Positions 1 to 5,459 of a stretch of 5,492 nucleotides of DNA are shown in pieces. The stretch comes from Chitinophagaceae bacterium (GTDB taxonomy: Bacteria; Bacteroidota; Bacteroidia; Chitinophagales; Chitinophagaceae). The stretch is from contig JAEUVI010000308.1 in the NCBI GenBank assembly GCA_016787105.1, positions 1 through 5,492 of the forward strand. Direction: 5' to 3'. The translations under genes were made by a program, and so were the position numbers. How positions within the stretch are numbered: position 1 is the first letter of the stretch; the number at the start of each line of letters is the position of its first letter. Below the pieces are notes generated by a model. It had not been told where the DNA came from. It made no database searches and was given only the letters and a program-made list of their open reading frames with translations.

Positions 1-1
1 T

Positions 2-454
2 CTGTTGCCAAATTATGTAGAATTTGATGTACAATTTATCAACCTGCAAATAGGCTTGGGATTGTCTGCTGTTATTGGCCATATCTTCCCGATATGGGCT
101 GAGTTTCGCGGGGGAAAAGGTATTGCTACACTATTTGGAATGGTGCTCGGTATACAACCAATAGTAGCGGTTTGCTGTGTAGGTGTGTTTCTGCTTGTAT
201 TATACCTAACGCGTTTTGTATCGCTTAGCTCTATATTGGCAAGTATCGCCTTTCCTGTTTTTATACTTGTTATCTTCAACGAACCCGAACATTTATACCG
301 GATTTTTGCAATTGCAGTTGCACTAATGGTATTGCTTACACACCAAAAGAATATTGGCAGGTTATTGAAGGGAAATGAAAACAAGGTTCCCATCCTTAAG
401 CACAGAGATCGCAGAAAGCAGCGCCGCAAAGCTGCAACTCAGGCGGAAGATTAG
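2..454 (+). CDS. plsY: Glycerol-3-phosphate acyltransferase PlsY, 3' part (N-terminus outside window)
   Basis: PlsY is an inner-membrane enzyme that moves an acyl group from acyl-phosphate to the sn-1 position of glycerol-3-phosphate, giving lysophosphatidic acid, the first step of phospholipid synthesis. The frame is open to the left edge, so about 60 residues are missing, including the family's first glycine-rich loop. The TTG at position 5 is not a credible start. About 150 residues are visible. The signature GHIFPIWAEFRGGKGIAT lies at residues 26-43, matching the conserved GHxFPxxxxFxGGKGxAT loop that binds phosphate and acyl substrate. Three hydrophobic stretches follow (about 44-70, 72-92 and 98-113). 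The closing motif HQKNIGRLLKGNE (about 114-126) is the family's conserved last loop. The tail is strongly basic (RDRRKQRRK), as expected for a cytoplasmic end. No terminator is visible before the next gene. The family assignment is firm. Confidence 0.95.
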   Translation: MLPNYVEFDVQFINLQIGLGLSAVIGHIFPIWAEFRGGKGIATLFGMVLGIQPIVAVCCVGVFLLVLYLTRFVSLSSILASIAFPVFILVIFNEPEHLYRIFAIAVALMVLLTHQKNIGRLLKGNENKVPILKHRDRRKQRRKAATQAED

Positions 455-498
455 GTAATTATCTTTTATTTTGCAACGAAATATTGCCATGCCCGGTC

Positions 499-529
499 TT
501 TGGGTTGGTACAATCATTGATTATAATTG
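499..529 (+). promoter_or_regulatory. Bacteroidetes-type promoter for the M48 protease gene
   Basis: TTTG at 499-502 is separated by exactly 19 bases from TATAATTG at 522-529. This matches the Bacteroidetes -33/-7 consensus TTTG-N19-21-TAnnTTTG with a single mismatch. Transcription would start near 534-536, about 8-10 bases before the ATG at 544. This argues that 544, not the TTG at 484, is the true start. A second, poorer -7-like string (TATTTTG, 467-473) lies upstream without a clear partner. The call rests on consensus matching only. Confidence 0.55.
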
Positions 530-543
530 AAAAAAATAAAGCA

Positions 544-1356
544 ATGCTTAAAAATATTATCTGTGTTTTTCTGCTGGGGCTGATTATTGTTTCCTGTACA
601 CGGAATGCATTAACAGGAAAAAATCAGTTTACCCTTTTGCCTGAAGCCGAAGTACAATCTATGGCTTTGCAGGAATATCAAAGCTTTTTGTCACAAAATA
701 AAGTGGTAAGTACATCTGTAAATAAAGATGCGGAAATGGTGCGTCGTGTAGGACAGCGCCTTAGCGCGGTTGTTGAAAAATATTATGCTGATAAAGGGAT
801 GTCCGCAGCCCTTGAAGGATACAAATGGGAATATAATCTTGTTGATAGTAAAGATGTGAACGCATGGTGTATGCCAGGTGGAAAAATTGTCGTTTACACG
901 GGCTTACTGCCAATTACACAAAACGAAGCAGCGCTGGCGGTTGTTCTCGGTCATGAAGTTTCTCATGCGCTGTTGCAACATGGCAACCAGCGGATGAGTC
1001 AGGGGCTAGTTCAGCAGTTGGGTGGCGTTGCCTTATCGGTAGCTCTTGCTAATAAGCCTGCCGCTACCCAGGAGTTGTTTCAAACAGCTTATGGTGTTGG
1101 AAGCCAGGTTGGAGTAATGCTGCCTTTTTCCCGTAAGGATGAGCTTGACGCAGACAGGTGGGGTATCGATTGGGCGGCTATGGCAGGGTATAACCCACAG
1201 GAAGCCATTCCATTATGGCAAAGAATGGCGGCAGCATCGGCTGGCCAGAAACCACCTGAGTTTCTTAGTACCCATCCTGACGATGGCCGTAGGATAGAGC
1301 AACTACAGGCCCATATGCCGGAAGCATTAAAATATTATAAGCCTGTGAGTAAATAA
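544..1356 (+). CDS. M48-family zinc metalloprotease, lipoprotein (LoiP/YcaL-like)
   Basis: This is a 270-residue secreted zinc protease, probably anchored by lipid in the cell envelope, where M48 proteins of this size degrade misfolded outer-membrane proteins. I chose the ATG at 544 because it gives a clean type II signal peptide: a Lys near the start, a hydrophobic core at residues 5-16, and the lipobox IVSC with Cys18 as the lipidated residue. The 20 extra residues available from TTG 484 would spoil it. The catalytic site is HEVSH at 137-141 (zinc ligands His137 and His141, catalytic Glu138), with the third ligand Glu200 in ELDADRWG. The substrate-strand motif NAWCMPGGKIVVYTGLL lies at 106-122, and the C-terminal family motif STHPDDGRRI at 242-251. 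There is no TPR extension as in BepA, so LoiP is the closer model. The physiological substrate cannot be read from the sequence. It sits 89 bases after plsY and has its own promoter and terminator. Confidence 0.93.
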   Translation: MLKNIICVFLLGLIIVSCTRNALTGKNQFTLLPEAEVQSMALQEYQSFLSQNKVVSTSVNKDAEMVRRVGQRLSAVVEKYYADKGMSAALEGYKWEYNLVDSKDVNAWCMPGGKIVVYTGLLPITQNEAALAVVLGHEVSHALLQHGNQRMSQGLVQQLGGVALSVALANKPAATQELFQTAYGVGSQVGVMLPFSRKDELDADRWGIDWAAMAGYNPQEAIPLWQRMAAASAGQKPPEFLSTHPDDGRRIEQLQAHMPEALKYYKPVSK

Positions 1357-1374
1357 TATTGATTTTGATTATCT

Positions 1375-1408
1375 AATCCCGTTCAAATACAGTCTGGACG
1401 GGATTTTT
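1375..1408 (+). terminator. Rho-independent terminator after the M48 protease gene
   Basis: An 11-bp stem pairs 1375-1385 with 1395-1405 (AATCCCGTTCA with TGGACGGGATT, one T-G wobble), with a 9-base loop. A run of T (1404-1408) follows, then further T-rich sequence. It lies 19 bases after the stop codon, as expected for an intrinsic terminator. Confidence 0.85.
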
Positions 1409-1421
1409 ATTTGATTTTTAG

Positions 1422-1452
1422 TGTGATGTACGGTATATTTTCACTACTTTTG
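1422..1452 (+). promoter_or_regulatory. Bacteroidetes-type promoter for the DUF3052-like gene
   Basis: TACTTTTG at 1445-1452 is a perfect TAnnTTTG -7 box. TGTG at 1422-1425, one base off TTTG, stands exactly 19 bases upstream. Transcription would begin near 1457-1460, leaving a leader of about 70 bases before the ATG at 1529. This is the best promoter match in the window. Confidence 0.7.
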
Positions 1453-1528
1453 CAGCTCTCAATTATGTGGATGGGACGTCGGCTCAGACCGGGGCGGTGT
1501 TGAAAACTCTTAAAATTTTTTTAGAGGT
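1453..1528 (+). promoter_or_regulatory. Structured GC-rich 5' leader with possible 12-codon leader peptide
   Basis: This leader holds a GC-rich block (about 1467-1500) in otherwise A/T-rich intergenic DNA. A 12-codon frame, ATG 1465 to TGA 1501-1503, would encode MWMGRRLRPGRC. Two small hairpins share bases and cannot form together: CGG/CCG at 1480-1482 and 1489-1491, and ACCG/CGGT at 1488-1491 and 1495-1498. After the TGA, CTCT (1507-1510) can pair with AGAG (1523-1526), extended by A/T pairs, enclosing the only Shine-Dalgarno-like purines, which lie one base from the start codon. I do not recognise a known riboswitch family. The structure is seen by eye only, and regulation is inference. 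Confidence 0.35.
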
Positions 1529-1975
1529 ATGTCGCAAACGCTTTTTGAAAAACTTCAGCTCGCAGACGAAAAAAATCTTCTAATTCAAGGTTTACCATCG
1601 TCAATCGAAAAACAGTTTACCAAGTTATCTTTCTCAAAAAATGTGACTCCTTTGCTTAAAAGCCGCAAAATCGACTTTGCATTGGTATTCGCAGTAAATG
1701 AGAATCAATTAAATGGTATTCTGAAGGATGTGATGCCAGCCCTCAAGGATGCTTCAAAATTCTGGGTGGCTTATCCTAAAATTGCCTCAAAAATCGCAAC
1801 AGACCTTAACCGGGAAAGCAGTTGGAACCAGCTTACTTGTGCTGGCTACGAAGGTGCTTGCCAGGTAGAGCTCGATCATGTATGGAGCGCCATGCGTTTT
1901 GACAAATGTTGCGAGGAAGCTGGCAGAACCATCTCCGTGACAAGAAATCACAGAACTGAACCTGCAATGGCTTAA
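1529..1975 (+). CDS. DUF3052-like protein of unknown function
   Basis: This is a 148-residue soluble protein with no signal peptide or membrane segment. The central and C-terminal parts follow the pattern I associate with DUF3052: a strand with an acidic residue (KIDFALVFAV, 47-56); an alternating helix carrying NENQLNGILKDVMPAL (57-72); then FWVAYPKIASKIATDLNR (78-95), where the family has W-x-S/A-W/Y-P-K-K-x-S-x-x-x-T-D; and VELDHVWSAMRF (113-124), where the family ends in V-x-x-D-x-x-W-S-x-x-x. The molecular function of the family is unknown, and no catalytic motif is evident here. A Cys-containing tail (Cys127, Cys128) follows the domain, with Cys104 and Cys111 earlier. The ATG at 1529 is preferred because the promoter and leader point to it and the next Met is at residue 69. 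The purine run AGAGG lies only one base from this ATG, so it is a poor ribosome site. Family recall is from memory, so confidence is moderate. Confidence 0.72.
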   Translation: MSQTLFEKLQLADEKNLLIQGLPSSIEKQFTKLSFSKNVTPLLKSRKIDFALVFAVNENQLNGILKDVMPALKDASKFWVAYPKIASKIATDLNRESSWNQLTCAGYEGACQVELDHVWSAMRFDKCCEEAGRTISVTRNHRTEPAMA

Positions 1976-1995
1976 AAAAACCACAGGTTTTTTTT
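1974..1995. terminator. Bidirectional-looking hairpin terminator
   Basis: A perfect 9-bp inverted repeat (1974-1982 with 1986-1994, AAAAAAACC and GGTTTTTTT) has a 3-base ACA loop and an extra T at 1995. It overlaps the last bases of the DUF3052 stop codon. The A-tract before and T-tract after would let it act on either strand, but only the plus strand has a gene ending here. It separates the DUF3052 and CYTH genes. Confidence 0.8.
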
Positions 1996-2043
1996 AGTTA
2001 AGAGCTTTGGTATAACCTTCAGGATTATGCCAGATAAATACTT

Positions 2044-2559
2044 ATGTCTTTTTTGAATGTAGAAATAAAAGCAAGGCATAGGGACATTGACCGTGTCCGT
2101 AGCTACCTGGTGCAGCATAATGCCAATTTTCGGGGGACAGACTTACAGGTAGATACTTACTTTAATGTTGCTAATGGCCGTTTGAAACTACGTGAAGGCA
2201 ATATTGAAAACAATCTCATTTATTACAAACGCGATAACCAGGCCGGACCTAAAAGTTCACATTTTCATCTTATGAAAGTGTCCGATGCTGCAGGCCTTAA
2301 AGAAATCCTTTCACAATCAAACGGTATCAAAATTATTGTTGAGAAAAAACGTGAAATCTATTTTATAGATAATGTGAAATTTCACATTGATGAGGTGCCT
2401 GGTCTTGGTAATTTTATTGAAATAGAAGCCAGCAACAAAGGATACGATTTAACACAAGAAGAATTACAGGCACAATGTAACTTTTATATAAAAGAATTGC
2501 AGGTGGAAGATGTTCTCCTGCTTTCTGAATCTTACAGCGATTTATTGATGCGTCTTTAA
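2044..2559 (+). CDS. CYTH-domain protein (class IV adenylate cyclase / triphosphatase-like)
   Basis: This 171-residue cytoplasmic protein has a CYTH fold, the triphosphate tunnel used by class IV adenylate cyclases (CyaB), thiamine triphosphatases and inorganic triphosphatases. The N-terminal NVEIKAR (5-11) is the ExExK signature, except that its first Glu is Asn5; Glu7 and Lys9 are kept. The tunnel's basic and acidic residues appear in order: QVDTYF (35-40), RLKLRE (46-51), YYKR (60-63), EKKREIYF (100-107), FHIDEVPGLGNFIEIE (113-128), and a late SYSDLL (163-168) found in many cyclase-type members. The charged strands and full length suggest an active enzyme, but the sequence does not decide between cAMP synthesis and triphosphate hydrolysis. 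The ATG at 2044 gives the normal N-terminus. No good Shine-Dalgarno or promoter box was found in the 48 bases between the preceding terminator and the start. The gene converges on dnaG. Confidence 0.88.
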   Translation: MSFLNVEIKARHRDIDRVRSYLVQHNANFRGTDLQVDTYFNVANGRLKLREGNIENNLIYYKRDNQAGPKSSHFHLMKVSDAAGLKEILSQSNGIKIIVEKKREIYFIDNVKFHIDEVPGLGNFIEIEASNKGYDLTQEELQAQCNFYIKELQVEDVLLLSESYSDLLMRL

Positions 2560-2569
2560 TACTTTTCTG

Positions 2570-2611
2570 AAATGATATTTACAAGAACAGAATTTTTGCT
2601 GTAAATCATTT
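2570..2611. terminator. Inverted repeat between convergent CYTH and dnaG genes, possible terminator
   Basis: AAATGAT (2570-2576) pairs with ATCATTT (2605-2611), and TTACA (2579-2583) with TGTAA (2600-2604), leaving a 2-base bulge (2577-2578) and a 16-base loop. It begins 10 bases after the CYTH stop and includes the dnaG TGA (2606-2608). The stem is A/T-rich and lacks a clean T-run on either strand, so it is a weak intrinsic terminator at best. Confidence 0.4.
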
Positions 2612-4642
2612 TATAATTACCGTCCCTGCTTTTTGTACTATTTCTCTTTCCAGGCTTTTCAGGTGTTCGTGCGTTTTGTGAAGTGTTTCAAACTCAGCGG
2701 GGGTGTGCGGCTTTTCCATGTCAACCTGATTTTCTAGTAGCATACGTTTTATTTTGCGGAGTTTAAAATAATTAACCGCCGATTCTATCTCCTCATGCGT
2801 TTTGTCTTCACCAATCTTCAGGTAATTCAATAACGATTTATCTTGCTCTATCGTTATCGTACGCATAAAATCTTCGTAACTTTTTTCGAATAACTTTTTC
2901 TGATAACCCGTGGATTGATTAAATTCTTTTTTCCAATGTTCACTTTCTTCGTAGGGGAAATTAAGCAATGAGACCGCCAATGTACTTAATGATGTATCCG
3001 GGTGATAAATAAAAAAACTCTTTTCTGTTTTGGCACTATCGTGTTCGTAAAAGGCTTTTTTATAAACTGTAATCAGCTTTATTATTTCAGGATTATCGAA
3101 AAGACTTTCATCTATTATTTCGTTAAAAATATAATCAGCTATTGGCTGGCCTTCGTTGCCTGGTTTATTTCCATGTTCCAGTAGTACCCGGGCAAATTCC
3201 CGTTCTTGTAGTTCATCTTTGAATAACAAATTGAAAGTGGCATCGTCGTAGTTTGTTGCTTCTGCTTTCGATGAGTTTTCTTCAATCTGTTTTGCTTCGA
3301 TAGCCGGTAATGCCCTTTCCTGCGTGGCTATTTTGTCACGTATAAATTTATTTACTAACGCATGCAGGCCGGCTTCATCAATCTTCAATATTTCTGAACA
3401 CTGACGGATATAATCCTGCTGCTTTGTAAAATCCTCTGCCTTATTGATTTTTGAAATGGTTTCAGCAACCTGGTTTACAACATCCGCTTTCTTTACCGAA
3501 TCACCAGCTGCATCACGCAGGGCAACCTCTAATTGAAATAGAACAAAATCTTTTTTATTTTTTTGAATAAATTCCCTGAAATTATTTGCGCCGACTTTAT
3601 TTACATAACTATCCGGGTCTTCTTTGTCAGGTATCAATACAAGTTTTACATTCAACCCTTCTTCCAGTGCCATATCCAATCCGCGGAGTGCGGCTTTGAT
3701 ACCGGCGGCATCGCCATCATATACGATAGTGAGGTTGTTACTGTATTTGCGTATCAATCGTAATTGATCCTGTGTCAGTGAAGTACCACCACTTGCTACT
3801 ACGTTTTCAATGCCTGCCTGGTGTAGTGATACGACATCTGTGTATCCTTCAACCAATAAGCATTCATCTGCTTTATCAATGGCTTGTCTTGCAAACCATG
3901 AGCCGTAAAGAATTTTACTTTTTACATAAATCTCATTTTCCGGAGTATTGATATACTTCGGAGCTTTATCGTTTGTTTTTAAAATTCTCGCACCGAAGCC
4001 TAATACTTTACCACTGTGATTGTGTACAGGAAATATAACGCGGCCACGATAGTTGTCCATCAACTGATCGTTACGGTTTGTTACCAGCCCGGTTTTAATT
4101 AATAAATCTTTGTTGAATTGCTTCGCCAGTGCTTCACGGGTAAATGCATCCCGTTGCTCAGGCGAATAGCCGATTTGAAACTTTCGTATAATTTCTTCAC
4201 GAAAGCCTCTTTCTTTCAGATAACTTAAACCGATATCCTGTCCTTCTTCGGTATCAAATAATGTGTTTGAAAAAAACTGTTGAGCAAAGCTGTTGATAAT
4301 ATAAAGACTGTCGGCAGTTTGCTGTTGTTCACGTTGTTCATTTGTAGCGAATGTTTCCTCTATCTCAATTCCATATTTATTCGCCAGCCATTTCAATGCA
4401 TCTACATAGCTATACTTTTCATGCTCCATGATGAAGCTGATGGTATTGCCACTTTTGCCACAGCCAAAGCATTTGTAAATTTCTTTGGCAGGAGAGACAG
4501 TGAATGAAGGTGATTTTTCATTGTGAAAAGGACAGAGGCCAAGATAGTTGGCACCCCGTCTTTTTAACTTTACAAAACCTCCTACCACATCGAGAATATC
4601 GATGCGGCTCAATATCTGTTGTATGGTATTTGGGGAAATCAT
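2606..4642 (-). CDS. dnaG: DNA primase DnaG
   Basis: DnaG makes the RNA primers for lagging-strand synthesis and initiation at the replication fork, working with the DnaB helicase. The 678-residue protein has the three expected parts. First is an N-terminal CHC2 zinc-binding domain with ligands Cys37, His40, Cys58 and Cys61 (CPFH ... CFGC). Next is the catalytic core, with YRGRVIFP at 198-205 and a TOPRIM domain: Glu265 in LLVEGYTDV, Asp309 and Asp311 in VYDGDAAG, and Asp342/Asp344 in EDPDSYV, which are the metal-binding acidic residues. Last is a long, charged, low-similarity C-terminal half (about 440-678), where the helicase-binding domain lies. It is about 100 residues longer than E. coli DnaG (581), the extra being in this C-terminal part, as is usual in Bacteroidetes. 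The start MISPNTIQQIL matches the family's usual N-terminus. The gene appears to be transcribed alone, not in an rpsU-dnaG-rpoD operon. No key residue is missing. Confidence 0.98.
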   Translation of the reverse strand: MISPNTIQQILSRIDILDVVGGFVKLKRRGANYLGLCPFHNEKSPSFTVSPAKEIYKCFGCGKSGNTISFIMEHEKYSYVDALKWLANKYGIEIEETFATNEQREQQQTADSLYIINSFAQQFFSNTLFDTEEGQDIGLSYLKERGFREEIIRKFQIGYSPEQRDAFTREALAKQFNKDLLIKTGLVTNRNDQLMDNYRGRVIFPVHNHSGKVLGFGARILKTNDKAPKYINTPENEIYVKSKILYGSWFARQAIDKADECLLVEGYTDVVSLHQAGIENVVASGGTSLTQDQLRLIRKYSNNLTIVYDGDAAGIKAALRGLDMALEEGLNVKLVLIPDKEDPDSYVNKVGANNFREFIQKNKKDFVLFQLEVALRDAAGDSVKKADVVNQVAETISKINKAEDFTKQQDYIRQCSEILKIDEAGLHALVNKFIRDKIATQERALPAIEAKQIEENSSKAEATNYDDATFNLLFKDELQEREFARVLLEHGNKPGNEGQPIADYIFNEIIDESLFDNPEIIKLITVYKKAFYEHDSAKTEKSFFIYHPDTSLSTLAVSLLNFPYEESEHWKKEFNQSTGYQKKLFEKSYEDFMRTITIEQDKSLLNYLKIGEDKTHEEIESAVNYFKLRKIKRMLLENQVDMEKPHTPAEFETLHKTHEHLKSLEREIVQKAGTVIIK

Positions 4643-4653
4643 CTGCCGGGCGA

Positions 4654-4661
4654 CAAATATA
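4654..4661 (-). promoter_or_regulatory. -7 promoter box for dnaG
   Basis: Read on the minus strand, 4661 to 4654 is TATATTTG, a perfect TAnnTTTG -7 box. The -33 position, 19 bases further upstream (4684-4681), reads TTCA, only a half match to TTTG. Transcription would start near 4650-4646, only a few bases before the dnaG ATG at 4642, leaving almost no leader and no Shine-Dalgarno sequence. Confidence 0.5.
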
Positions 4662-4834
4662 ACTCCTATGAACGGAAAATTGAACGGGATGAATTGCTAA
4701 ATGCGAGTGTACTGATGATAGAATATATCATGAAAAGATCATGATTTTCAAAATATTTCCGATAACAAGCAACGATTTATTGCTTGAGTGAATCAGCTTG
4801 CGGCAGCCTGTCTGCTTTAAAATACCACATAAGT
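4662..4834. other. Intergenic region upstream of dnaG with two inverted repeats
   Basis: This stretch between the divergent dnaG and lipoprotein genes has no credible gene. It holds two small inverted repeats: ATCATG at 4727-4732 with CATGAT at 4740-4745 (7-base loop), and CAAGCAA at 4766-4772 with TTGCTTG at 4780-4786 (7-base loop). Either could be an operator or RNA hairpin. Neither is followed by a T-run, so they are not typical terminators. I find no good TAnnTTTG box for the rightward gene, which fits the idea that the gene is a remnant. Confidence 0.35.
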
Positions 4835-4978
4835 ATGAAAAGATTTTTCCGATACCTGGTTATTCTCGCCTTTGGATTCAGTTCCTGCGATCCAACTGTT
4901 GACGTGAACCCTCCACAAGAAGTAACCGGATTTGTGCCGGTTTACAGTCAGGATCCTGCCAACCGGCATATTAGCTGA
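4835..4978 (+). pseudogene. Truncated lipoprotein remnant (N-terminal 47 residues)
   Basis: The ATG at 4835 opens a convincing lipoprotein signal: MKRFFR, then the hydrophobic stretch YLVILAFGF, then SSC with Cys18 as the likely lipidated residue. The mature part is only 30 residues, mostly the linker DPTVDVNPPQ and then EVTGFVPVYSQDP, before a TGA at 4976-4978. EVTGFVPVYSQDP resembles the opening of longer Bacteroidetes lipoproteins, including LVIVD-repeat beta-propeller types, which would continue for several hundred residues. That likeness is from memory and tentative. The TTG at 4784 extends the frame upstream but would put 17 polar residues before the signal, so it is rejected. Neither other forward frame continues the protein after 4978. 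The gene therefore seems to have lost its 3' part, though a genuine tiny lipoprotein cannot be excluded. Confidence 0.55.
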
Positions 4979-5457
4979 TATTTTATGCGCCCTTTACAAT
5001 GGGCGTAGGCAACAAAGACAGAAGTGTTGTTAATGGATATAAGCTAAGAGGAGCGTTGAAATATTATCTGCGGGACTATGAATATGCCCGTAAGCCAAAG
5101 CTTTTTTTCGCATTTGAGTGGCACTATAAAAATGTAACCGAAAAAAAATGGGGCAATTTTGGAATGAATGGTGTGAATGGACAATATTCTTTTTTTCAAC
5201 GGGCAAGGTATGATCAAATAAGAGTAGAAAACGGAGGTATTGTTAAAACAGGTTTTATAACAAGATTGTGGAGTCCCCGGTGGGCGATGGAAGTATTTGC
5301 TGAAATCGGGGTGAAGCTTACCAGGCGCAGACAATCGAACATACCGGCTGGAGGTGAATTTTTAAATGATCCTAACCACGATAATATATTCATATCCGAA
5401 ACTGGCAATTTGCCAATTATGCCTGTCGGGGCAAAATTTTTATTCAGGATTTATTAG
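4975..5457 (+). pseudogene. N-terminally truncated outer-membrane beta-barrel protein (DUF3575-like)
   Basis: The frame is open from just after a TAG at 4972-4974. The first ATG, at 4999, gives 152 residues with no signal peptide. The content is that of an outer-membrane barrel: amphipathic aromatic-rich strands such as YKLRGALKYYLRDYEY (14-29) and PKLFFAFEWHYKNV (33-46), a polar loop and FFQRARYDQIRV (65-76), VKTGFITRLWSPRWAMEVFAEIGVKL (82-107), and a last strand MPVGAKFLFRIY ending in an aromatic residue, as OMP assembly signals do. The pattern resembles the C-terminal part of DUF3575-type Bacteroidetes proteins, whose full length is about 190-230 residues with a signal peptide. The first barrel strands and the export signal are absent, so the product could not reach the outer membrane. 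It overlaps the lipoprotein remnant by 4 bases in another frame. The barrel call is fairly firm; the DUF3575 name is tentative. Confidence 0.6.
4986..5007. repeat. Small hairpin at the lipoprotein/barrel junction
   Basis: TGCGCCC (4986-4992) pairs with GGGCGTA (5001-5007), giving 7 bp with one G-T wobble around an 8-base loop. It lies within 10-30 bases of the point where the lipoprotein frame ends and the barrel frame begins. No T-run follows, so it is not a standard terminator, and it may simply be part of the barrel coding sequence. Confidence 0.4.
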
Positions 5458-5459
5458 TG

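Noticed and set aside
13..429. 138-codon open frame on the minus strand opposite plsY
   Set aside because: It is antisense to a clear PlsY frame, has no recognisable motif, and is a composition shadow.
484..543. TTG start 20 codons upstream of the M48 protease ATG
   Set aside because: It would bury the lipoprotein signal peptide behind 20 extra residues, and a well-spaced promoter lies inside this stretch, so ATG 544 is the start.
1787..1984. 65-codon minus-strand frame opposite the end of the DUF3052 gene
   Set aside because: It would begin inside the terminator hairpin, has no ribosome site, and shows no motif; it is a shadow of the plus-strand gene.
1974..1995. Possible transposon end or insertion mark because of the A-tract/T-tract repeat
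   Set aside because: It sits exactly at a stop codon, with a 3-base loop and T-run, as an intrinsic terminator does, and there is no partner end or target duplication.
3002..4507. Three short plus-strand frames (3002-3184, 3563-3763, 4280-4507) inside dnaG
   Set aside because: All lie antisense to the conserved DnaG coding sequence and show no family features.
4668..4700. 10-codon frame in the dnaG upstream region
   Set aside because: There is no ribosome site or promoter in that direction, it is short enough to be chance, and its product has no features.
5044..5408. Two minus-strand frames opposite the barrel remnant
   Set aside because: The plus strand encodes recognisable barrel strands ending in an aromatic residue, while the minus-strand translations show no family features.
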